From Prevotella sp. (lineage in GTDB: Bacteria > Bacteroidota > Bacteroidia > Bacteroidales > Bacteroidaceae), in contig JAGCDO010000048.1 of assembly GCA_017651265.1 (NCBI GenBank), positions 1-40,550 on the forward strand: a stretch of DNA of 40,550 nucleotides. The letters run 5' to 3'. Shown here one piece after another: positions 35,327-40,550 of the stretch. The first letter of the stretch is position 1. The number at the start of each line of letters is the position of its first letter. The notes below the pieces were generated by a model. It did not search any database. It saw nothing but the letters and a program-made list of their open reading frames with translations, and was not told the DNA's origin. The translations under genes and the position numbers were made by a program.

Positions 35327-35995
35327 CTAGAGTAATTCTATACATAAGTCATCACAAAGCTCTACGGTATCTGGGTAATTCAATTGATTGAGTATGACAT
35401 CCTCAAGAAGATCCTTAGTGCTTACATTGTACACTAACTCAAAACTGATGTTTCTGATTGTTTGATGAAATGGGCGTACAAGGTCTTTTATGTCCGAGAT
35501 TAACAAGCTTTTCTCCAAAGCCCTTTGATATGATGATCGGTCATAGGCTTTTTCTGCAGGTTTAATGGCTTTATACTTGTTTGATACAAGAACACCTGCG
35601 TCTCCCAACGCACTCATTTGAATATATATCCTTTTCAGATGGTCTTTCCCTTTCTCCTTTTTCATATATGAAACAGCCTCCTTCAACAGCTTCAGTTGAT
35701 CGGGGTATGACATCCTGTAATATTTCCCTCCCTTTTCCTTACGGTCACTGGCTATAGACAAACTGTAGCCCCTTCCTTTTCCCGTAAAACTTGATGAAAC
35801 CTCACATACAGATATACTGTCATCTAAGCTCCATCTAAAATCTATAACTGTAACGTCTTGAAATGATTTGTGCGTATATGGCTCGCCAACATATAACTGT
35901 CCTTCACATTTAACCCCACTCTCATTGATGCCACAGCAGCCATAGACTGATGATACAAAAACGATGGACATTACAAATATAATCCTAGTATTCAT
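35327..35995 (-). CDS. Lipoprotein, paralogue 1 of 3 (candidate Tae4 immunity-type)
   Basis: A 222-residue lipoprotein of a family I do not recognise. The lipobox VYGC gives a Cys at about residue 20. Shared features with its two upstream neighbours are a central motif YRMSYPDQLKLLKEAV, a strand near LGDAGVLVSNKY, and a late DIKDLVRPF helix followed by a NYPDTVELCDDLCIELL end. The start is the ATG at 35995 (MNTRIIFVMSIVF); a longer frame to 36055 adds a charged leader incompatible with a signal peptide. The DNA is noticeably more AT-rich than the B12 operon, which hints at recent acquisition. Because the trio follows a Tae4-like amidase remnant, a periplasmic immunity role is possible, but this is inference. 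Confidence 0.65.
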   Translation of the reverse strand: MNTRIIFVMSIVFVSSVYGCCGINESGVKCEGQLYVGEPYTHKSFQDVTVIDFRWSLDDSISVCEVSSSFTGKGRGYSLSIASDRKEKGGKYYRMSYPDQLKLLKEAVSYMKKEKGKDHLKRIYIQMSALGDAGVLVSNKYKAIKPAEKAYDRSSYQRALEKSLLISDIKDLVRPFHQTIRNISFELVYNVSTKDLLEDVILNQLNYPDTVELCDDLCIELL

Positions 35996-36070
35996 ATAAA
36001 GCTTACTGATTTTTCTTTCCATTTGTGCTACTTGAAACAAGAATGCTGATTTCATCTATACTTCCTAATC

Positions 36071-36745
36071 TCAGTCAACCAAACTAGTACACTTGAAAAT
36101 GATATATGTTTGAATAACAGAATCGGGGATTTCTGTGTTTATATCTATAGGATTATTGTATTTTAGAAAATAATCCTTGGATACATAATTAACATGATCT
36201 ATTCTAATATCAGAAATGAATCGCTGATACTCTTGTAAGATGCTATTTACGTCAGAAAAGAATTGGGTGTTCTTAATATTGTTAACAAGCAATTGGCTAT
36301 CATTTTTATGTGAACTCAACCATTTCTTTGATATACTTATAGTTGTCTCTCCTAAACCAACAAAGGGAATATCAATTACCGTTAGTGGACTAGTATTATA
36401 TGTAGAATGTACCATGTCCAGCATAGCTTTGAGGATATTGATTAATTGACTATATGAGGGCCTTGAGAAAGACTCTTTGTTGTTATAACTTTCCATTATA
36501 AACTGAAGATGGACTTCATTAAGATTTATTAGCCTTGAGACTTCACAGATAACATTCATCGTATCGCATCCAATTGTCGAAATATATCGTTTACAATCAA
36601 TTTGATCGCTTTCATAATACGAGTTGCCTTGTATTTCATGTACATGGATTGTCTTGTCAGAGCATGCGTTCTTCTGACAGGAGCATACATTTATCGTCAA
36701 CTGCAATATAAGCATGACTGGAAGTAAGGGATGTACTCTTTTCAT
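36071..36745 (-). CDS. Lipoprotein, paralogue 2 of 3 (candidate Tae4 immunity-type)
   Basis: A 224-residue lipoprotein. The signal peptide ends NVCSC with the lipidated Cys at about residue 23. It shares with its neighbours the central FSRPSYSQLINILKAMLDMV, the strand GLGETTISISKKW and the FFSDVNSILQEYQ helix, followed by IPDSVIQTYIIFK. Identity to paralogues 1 and 3 is low but the motif order is the same, so these are old duplicates. The DNA is AT-rich. The start is ATG 36745. The function is unknown; protection of the periplasm against a peptidoglycan amidase is the hypothesis from context. Confidence 0.65.
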   Translation of the reverse strand: MKRVHPLLPVMLILQLTINVCSCQKNACSDKTIHVHEIQGNSYYESDQIDCKRYISTIGCDTMNVICEVSRLINLNEVHLQFIMESYNNKESFSRPSYSQLINILKAMLDMVHSTYNTSPLTVIDIPFVGLGETTISISKKWLSSHKNDSQLLVNNIKNTQFFSDVNSILQEYQRFISDIRIDHVNYVSKDYFLKYNNPIDINTEIPDSVIQTYIIFKCTSLVD

Positions 36746-36888
36746 TATCTATAATATTGGTTTCGCGCGTCTCAGTGGTGGAACCGGAGGTCTGCACGGC
36801 CATGATACGTGATTTCAAAAAACGATTTTCAATTACGTTTATTGCTGACGGGATCAAAAACCTCTTACCCAGTGGTCCAAATGTGATT
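36746..36888 (-). pseudogene. Possible coding remnant between two lipoprotein genes
   Basis: A frame opening just after the stop of lipoprotein 3 reads TFGPLGKRFLIPSAINVIEN then RFLKSRIMAVQTSGSTTETR and runs into the next gene in another frame. It has no good start. The composition is more protein-like than the usual spacer, so it may be the end of a lost gene, such as another effector or immunity partner. No family was recognised. Confidence 0.25.
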
Positions 36889-36894
36889 ATTCAA

Positions 36895-37608
36895 TCAGAA
36901 GTCTCTGATTATTTCAACAACAATCTCTACGTCAATCAGATTGTTTTGAATACTGTCGGGATTCAATCCATAACACTGGATATATTCCTGGGATTCTAAT
37001 AAACAAATCTCTTCTTGTGAATGATAATTGGCTACCTTCAAGCCATATGGTCGGAGGACCCGAGAAAGGTCATCTTTAAAACCTGTTTCTTTTAGGGCAA
37101 CGTCAATCGCTTGATGTGAATAATCCTGTTGTATTTGTTTACATACTGCAATGTTTATATCTGGTAAATCCATAAGTCGGTATTTCATCAAATGCAGATT
37201 ATTAAGATTGTAAACACCTTTTGCTTTGGATAAGCATAAGCCTAATGAAGACAATACTTCATGATAAGAAGGCCTTCTGTATTTGGCTTTGTGAGGATTG
37301 GAAGACGCAACAATCGCATTTGTATCAGTCCTCGATGTGGGTTCATATAACATATAATATTTCACATCATCCCAACATTGTTCTTCAAGTAGCAGTTCCC
37401 CTTTTCGATTAGTATGAAATAAGAATGACAATGCCATCGTGTCTTTCCCTAATGAAAGGAAAAACTCGTGCATTTCGTCTGCATAGTCTTCATGCACCTT
37501 TTTTACATGTACAGTACTATCATTCGATGACTGGATCTTGCTCCCACATCCCATTAATATGCAAAGAACAAAAACAAAAGGAGTCAATAATATTAATTTA
37601 TTGTTCAT
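36895..37608 (-). CDS. Lipoprotein, paralogue 3 of 3, directly behind the Tae4-like remnant
   Basis: A 237-residue lipoprotein. The signal peptide ends ILMGC with the lipidated Cys at about residue 20. It shares YRRPSYHEVLSSLGLCLSKA, a DINIAVCKQI strand, the DDLSRVLRPYG helix and a LNPDSIQNNLIDVEIVVEI end with paralogues 1 and 2. The start is the ATG at 37608 (MNNKLILLTPF), with another ATG just before. It begins 8 bp after the stop of the Tae4-like fragment, which suggests translational linkage like that of effector and immunity genes. The family was not recognised. Confidence 0.65.
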   Translation of the reverse strand: MNNKLILLTPFVFVLCILMGCGSKIQSSNDSTVHVKKVHEDYADEMHEFFLSLGKDTMALSFLFHTNRKGELLLEEQCWDDVKYYMLYEPTSRTDTNAIVASSNPHKAKYRRPSYHEVLSSLGLCLSKAKGVYNLNNLHLMKYRLMDLPDINIAVCKQIQQDYSHQAIDVALKETGFKDDLSRVLRPYGLKVANYHSQEEICLLESQEYIQCYGLNPDSIQNNLIDVEIVVEIIRDF

Positions 37609-37616
37609 CATTATAA

Positions 37617-37883
37617 TTACCAATAATATGTTGTAATACTTTTTCGAAGTTGATAGGCATAACCTGCTCCTCTTGAGATTCCATCACAGAAGACATCAAC
37701 ATGGCCTGTAACACCACCCTTAAAACCATCTTGGAATGTAACAGCATTTCTTATTTGCCAGTGTTTCATTGCTTTTTGGGGCATTCCCCAAACATCAGGT
37801 CTTGATAAATAATCTTTCATATTACTTGCTCTATAAAAAACATTATAACCATGTTTGTCTTTGTAAGTTTGCCCCTCGATATA
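37617..37883 (-). pseudogene. C-terminal remnant of a Tae4-like type VI amidase effector
   Basis: The frame is open for 88 codons from just inside a TAA at 37886-37884. It reads GQTYKDKHGYNVFYRASNMK, then DYL...WGMP, then VTGHVDVFCDG, and ends YYW. The order (G-Y-x-V-F-R-x-x-x-M-x-x-Y-L, then G-x-P, then G-H-V-D-V-x-x-D-G) matches the second half of Tae4 amidases, which cleave the D-Glu to mDAP bond of peptidoglycan. In that family the catalytic His lies in GHxxLWDG and the catalytic Cys in an N-terminal N-x-C-A-x-R motif. The N-terminal half with the Cys is absent. The frame breaks 5 bp from a 26-bp palindrome. An ATG at 37820 could start a 67-residue product, but it would lack the nucleophile. 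The family call is by eye and moderate. Confidence 0.5.
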
Positions 37884-37887
37884 TTAA

Positions 37888-37913
37888 GGTGACAAGGGAC
37901 AGTTCCTGTCACC
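37888..37913. repeat. 26-bp palindrome flanked by ATATATTAA copies
   Basis: GGTGACAAGG pairs with TCCTGTCACC around a short centre (one bulge). ATATATTAA stands to the left and TATATATTAA a few bases to the right, resembling a target duplication around a small inserted palindrome. It lies precisely where the Tae4-like reading frame is broken. It may be a REP-like element. Confidence 0.6.
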
Positions 37914-37992
37914 CACTATATATTAACGGAAGGGGTGATACATCGATTTCATCGGTGTTTCAGCAGAATAATACAATTCCCTATTTATAGGA

Positions 37993-39246
37993 TTAGATGT
38001 TGGTCAGCCACTTCCACACCGGCACCACGGGTATTCCCTCTTCCGTGCCCTCCTCGTCATAAGTAATCAGCAGGCACTTCCAGTCTTCGTGCGCCTTGGC
38101 ATACTTCACCAATGGTGATACCTCCCTGTTGTAAGTGGTCTCATCCTTGATGCTGTACGACACTTGTATGGCCAGCTTCTCATCAGGCACAATGAAGTCT
38201 ATTTCCTTCTCCGCATTCAGAAAATACACATTCTTCTTGCCAAACCTCCTGCATAACTCCACCGCCACCATGTTCTCCAGTAGTGATGTCTCTGAGTTCA
38301 TCAGGAAGAGGTTCAGCAGACCATTATCAACGAAATAGTATTTCTTCTGCGTCTCCTTCTCCGTCAGCTTCCCAACCTCATTCTCCATGGGCAGTATCAG
38401 CCAACTGTCAGCGGCATAACCCGCATAGTCTATCGTAGTAGGCACACTGATGGGCGAACCCGTAGATACAATCACATTCCTTAAGCGGTTGTAAGACAAC
38501 GGCTGCTTCACGCTCTCTGCCATCTTCTTAATCAAGATGTTCAGCACCCTGTCGTTCTTAATGTTGTTTCGTGCGCAGATGTCACCCAGATATATCTTCT
38601 GATACAGACTTGACAGCATAGCCCGCTTGTTCTTAAACGACAAGATCTCTGGCAGGCCACCGTAATAGAAGTATTCGTTCAGATGTCGCTTCACCTCACT
38701 TCTCTGAATCGTGTCATACTCCCAATGCTCCTTCAATTCCACCTGCTGCGCTGCCAGATATTCCTTGAATGAATATGGGTATGCATCATAGATAAAGAAC
38801 CGTCCGCCCAGCGTAGTTGCCACCTCCTTACTCAGCATCTTCGCATTGCTGCCCGTCACATACACCCTGTATTTCGCATCAGTCAACCTCCGCACGAACT
38901 TATCCCAGTGCGGAATGTTCTGCACCTCGTCTAGAAACACCACCGGCTTCTTGCCATACAGTTCCAGATGAGCCTCCAGCAGACTGTTGAAGTCCTCCGC
39001 CTGAAACTCTGCCAGACGCTCATCCTCAAAGTCCACAAACAGAATCTCGTCCCATCCTTTTCCTGCTGCCTGTAGTTGTCGCACACGTTGATACAGCAGG
39101 TACGACTTACCCGCATGTCTCACGCCAACTATCACATAGTTGCCATTCTCTTCAAAGTCGATGGGTCGGTTCACAATCACCGCCTCATCCACCTCGCGTT
39201 GCTTACTAATCAGGCACTGTTTGATAACATCTTTACTGACACTCAT
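37993..39246 (-). CDS. AAA-type ATPase with DUF4143 domain
   Basis: A 417-residue cytosolic ATPase of the large, poorly understood ATPase/DUF4143 family. The P-loop is GVRHAGKS (about 37-44), Walker B is VVFLDEVQ (about 98-105) and a sensor-like VTGSNAKML follows. The C-terminal DUF4143 region ends with a nuclease-fold-like stretch (FGKKNVYFLNAEKEIDFIVP, then AIQVSYSI). Such genes are abundant and variably distributed in Bacteroidales; proposed links to DNA restriction-like or toxin functions are unproven. It stands alone, with a TATCTTTG box 49 bp upstream of the start. The start is ATG 39246 (MSVSKDVIKQC). Confidence 0.85.
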   Translation of the reverse strand: MSVSKDVIKQCLISKQREVDEAVIVNRPIDFEENGNYVIVGVRHAGKSYLLYQRVRQLQAAGKGWDEILFVDFEDERLAEFQAEDFNSLLEAHLELYGKKPVVFLDEVQNIPHWDKFVRRLTDAKYRVYVTGSNAKMLSKEVATTLGGRFFIYDAYPYSFKEYLAAQQVELKEHWEYDTIQRSEVKRHLNEYFYYGGLPEILSFKNKRAMLSSLYQKIYLGDICARNNIKNDRVLNILIKKMAESVKQPLSYNRLRNVIVSTGSPISVPTTIDYAGYAADSWLILPMENEVGKLTEKETQKKYYFVDNGLLNLFLMNSETSLLENMVAVELCRRFGKKNVYFLNAEKEIDFIVPDEKLAIQVSYSIKDETTYNREVSPLVKYAKAHEDWKCLLITYDEEGTEEGIPVVPVWKWLTNI

Positions 39247-39294
39247 ATAAATTATGTTTAATAAGAACTATGCGATTTTATTAAGTTTGGTTTA

Positions 39295-39302
39295 CAAAGA
39301 TA
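39295..39302 (-). promoter_or_regulatory. Probable -7 box of the DUF4143 ATPase gene
   Basis: TATCTTTG on the minus strand matches the Bacteroidetes -7 element, giving a leader of about 45 nt. No clear -33 TTTG is seen at 20 bp, so the call is moderate. Confidence 0.45.
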
Positions 39303-39413
39303 GGCATTTTCTATAAAACTTAATTAATAAACTCAGAACTTTAGCTATATTTTCACACTTTTTATATTTTCGCATAGCCAGGGTACGGATAAGCGAATAA
39401 TTCATTTTTACCC

Positions 39414-39515
39414 CAACATCTAACCCTATGTGCTTGAAACGCCCTGCTGCAAAGGGTTTGAGGTGGGTTAGATGATGGCTAAACATCTAACCCACATCTA
39501 ACCTACATCTAACCC
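39414..39515 (+). repeat. Left arm of a roughly 100-bp inverted repeat pair
   Basis: The arm starts ACATCTAACCC, passes through TGCTTGAAAC, GCAAAGGGTTTGAGGTGGGT and TAGATGATGG, and ends with three tandem CATCTAACCC units. It matches 39923-40025 in inverted orientation at roughly 85% by eye. Each arm also contains its own inverted CATCTAACCC/GGGTTAGATG pairs. Confidence 0.8.
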
Positions 39516-39639
39516 TGACTTTTCGTCTGTAAAGTTACAACTATTTTCCGAGAAGACCAAAAATCGACCCCTCATAGGGTGCAAAAATCTGTTAACGAAC
39601 CACCATCTTTCTGTTAAAAAACACTGAACGCCGTAGACG

Positions 39640-39752
39640 CTCCCAGTGATCAAGGCAAACGCTCCCAGCGTTTGACGTTCCCGCTGTCAGCGTTTGAGGC
39701 ACTTTTTACCAGAAACTGCCATAGTTTCCAACGCAAACTGCCATAGTTTTCT
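39640..39752. repeat. Palindromes and doubled motif between the inverted arms
   Basis: CAAACGCTCCCAGCGTTTG is a perfect palindrome with a 3-base centre (about 39655-39673), followed by a degenerate partner CGCTGTCAGCGTTTGAGG. AAACTGCCATAGTTT then occurs twice (about 39713 and 39735). The same word on the opposite strand, AAAACTATGGCAGTTT, appears at about 15461 upstream of murI's end. No gene is present. Confidence 0.6.
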
Positions 39753-39775
39753 TCCACCCACAAGGGATGGAATTT

Positions 39776-39831
39776 AAGAAGCAAGAAGCAAGAGGCAAGA
39801 AGCAAGAAGCAAGAGGCAAGAGGCAAGAGAT
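39776..39831. repeat. AGAAGCA/AGAGGCA microsatellite
   Basis: A run of seven or more 7-bp units alternating AGAAGCA and AGAGGCA, in gene-free DNA. This is typical slippage-prone sequence. Confidence 0.85.
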
Positions 39832-39878
39832 TACCACTAAATACAGTTCGTAGTAATTTGGTTATGAGAGAAGTTGGT

Positions 39879-39922
39879 TGAACGGGAAATGAACGGGAAA
39901 TGAACGGGATATGTACGGGATA
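39879..39922. repeat. Four-copy 11-bp tandem repeat
   Basis: TGAACGGGAAA occurs twice, then TGAACGGGATA, then TGTACGGGATA, directly abutting the right arm of the large inverted repeat. Confidence 0.85.
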
Positions 39923-40025
39923 TGTGGGTTAGATGATGGTTAGATGTTGGTTAGATGTTTGAGCATCATCTAACCCACCTCAAACCCTTTGCACATCGAT
40001 GTTTCAAGCATTTTGGGTTAGATGT
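39923..40025 (-). repeat. Right arm of a roughly 100-bp inverted repeat pair
   Basis: Its reverse complement begins AACATCTAACCC, continues with TGCTTGAAACATC and GCAAAGGGTTTGAGGTGGGT, and closes with repeated CATCTAACC units, matching the arm at 39414-39515. The arms are about 410 bp apart and the DNA between has no gene. Confidence 0.8.
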
Positions 40026-40068
40026 TGCCCTGTTTTCTCCACAACAAGGCTAGTTAGTGCCTCCAACC

Positions 40069-40142
40069 AGCCTAGTTTCTATGAGAAATCAGCCTAGTTT
40101 CTATGAGAAATCAGCCTAGTTTCTATGAGTAACTAGCCTAGT
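40069..40142. repeat. Three-and-a-half copies of a 22-bp tandem repeat
   Basis: Units AGCCTAGTTTCTATGAGAAA-TC begin at 40069, 40091 and 40113, with a partial fourth at 40135. There are no spacers, so it is not a CRISPR array. Each unit contains a CCTAG core. Confidence 0.88.
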
Positions 40143-40190
40143 TGAAGAGCGTTATAAGCCTTGTTATCGCTATGGATGAAAATGAAAGAA

Positions 40191-40243
40191 TGCTCCGCTA
40201 TTATACCTAATCAACTTATGGTCAGCAAGTTGATGGCGGAGCA
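40191..40243. repeat. Long nested hairpin with CTCCGC/GCGGAG ends
   Basis: TGCTCCGC (40191-40198) pairs with GCGGAGCA (40236-40243), and inside it TCAACTT (40211-40217) pairs with AAGTTGA (40227-40233). A second pair of the same outer words, CTCCGC (40324-40329) and GCGGAG (40368-40373), follows. It is either structured RNA or a protein-binding or recombination site; no direct evidence decides. Confidence 0.65.
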
Positions 40244-40377
40244 ATTATATGATAAGGTGTGTTATCATGCTCCCAAACTATTGGTGGCCATACCCTTTTC
40301 TGATACATAAGCCCACTAAAATCCTCCGCCACGAATCTTCTGGTAATCATGCAATTACATTGATTTAGCGGAGAAAT

Positions 40378-40550
40378 ATGGATTACTTTAAAAGTTATGC
40401 AGATCTGGCAGATAAGGCGGAATTCCTTTTATTCAGGAGTACAGGAATTCTCTATTCAATTCCAAGAAATCAGTCAAAACGGTTGGCGCTTTCAGTAGAA
40501 ACGACTATCTTTGCACCATCAAACTTAGTATTAACATTAAATCCCATTAC
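40378..40550 (+). CDS. Start of an unidentified gene (3' end beyond window)
   Basis: The frame begins at ATG 40378 and is open to the window edge (57 complete codons, MDYFKSYADLADKAEFLLFR at the start). GGAG lies 5 bp before the ATG, an unusually good Shine-Dalgarno site for this organism, and it is part of a GCGGAG/CTCCGC inverted pair that could mask it. An in-frame TAG lies just upstream. There is no signal peptide and no family was recognised. The frame could be fortuitous. Confidence 0.35.
   Translation, partial: MDYFKSYADLADKAEFLLFRSTGILYSIPRNQSKRLALSVETTIFAPSNLVLTLNPI

Larger units (their letters stand above)
39247..40377. other. Gene-free, repeat-dense stretch
   Basis: No credible protein-coding frame was found in these 1.1 kb. 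The contents are listed separately: a -7 box, the inverted repeat pair, palindromes, three tandem arrays and two hairpins. It could be a decayed non-autonomous mobile element or a recombination site, but no transposase or integrase is present. Confidence 0.6.

Noticed and set aside
39292-39486. 64-codon minus-strand frame upstream of the ATPase
   Set aside because: It lies inside the left inverted-repeat arm and an AT-rich leader, with no start context.
40069-40142. Possible CRISPR array
   Set aside because: Units are directly abutting 22-mers with no spacers and no cas genes are nearby.

Overview
The window looks like a chromosomal segment of a gut or oral Bacteroidales bacterium, most likely Prevotella or a close relative. 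The evidence is the promoter style (TTG/TTTG, about 20 bp, then TAnnTTTG), the near absence of Shine-Dalgarno sequences, FecR/TonB-receptor pairs, surface-lipoprotein signals (Cys followed by S-D-D), a type IX-style C-terminal signal, the uppS-bamA-skp-murI order, and many short repeats of the kind that litter Prevotella intergenic DNA. No rRNA, tRNA, CRISPR array or intact transposase was seen. The assignment rests on reading alone.

Layout. (1) Bases 1-3400: the 3' part of a FecR-type anti-sigma gene, whose frame begins inside a 72-bp tandem repeat, and an outer-membrane TonB-type receptor. (2) 3411-11780: a MutT-like Nudix gene diverging from a tightly packed plus-strand run of four genes: a fused SpmA/SpmB-like membrane protein, a Wzx/MATE-like flippase, a DPP7-type S46 dipeptidyl-peptidase and a GH2 glycosidase. 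(3) 11798-15322: a DEAD-box helicase with a repeat-laden tail, a 0.7-kb gene-free stretch and a calcineurin-like phosphoesterase. (4) 15521-23751: a minus-strand envelope-biogenesis block read as DUF6242-like lipoprotein, DUF6089-like protein, uppS, bamA, three skp/ompH paralogues and murI. (5) 23942-24143: a very small gene for a 31-residue membrane peptide with its own promoter, 5' hairpin and terminator.

(6) 24220-35211: a cobalamin-riboswitch-controlled vitamin B12 uptake operon on the minus strand: promoter, riboswitch, btuB, a BtuG-like beta-propeller surface lipoprotein, a secreted surface protein, and a 2107-residue modular protein. That last protein combines four alternating CUB-like and Ig-like modules, a parallel beta-helix, a BtuH/DUF4465-like domain and a type IX sorting tail. 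It appears to be a much enlarged version of the B12-binding accessory proteins of these loci. (7) 35327-37883: three paralogous periplasmic or outer-membrane lipoproteins lying directly behind the C-terminal half of a Tae4-like peptidoglycan amidase. This is readable as the relic of a type VI effector with an array of candidate immunity genes. (8) 37993-39246: an AAA/DUF4143 ATPase. (9) 39247-40550: a repeat-rich, gene-free stretch with a roughly 100-bp inverted repeat pair, several short tandem arrays and paired hairpins, ending in the start of an unidentified partial gene.

The strongest candidates for something undescribed are the giant BtuH-like fusion in the B12 operon, the Tae4 relic with its three paralogous lipoproteins, and the autonomous 31-residue gene. 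A further genome-architecture point is that repeats normally found between genes have become protein-coding in the FecR gene and the helicase tail.
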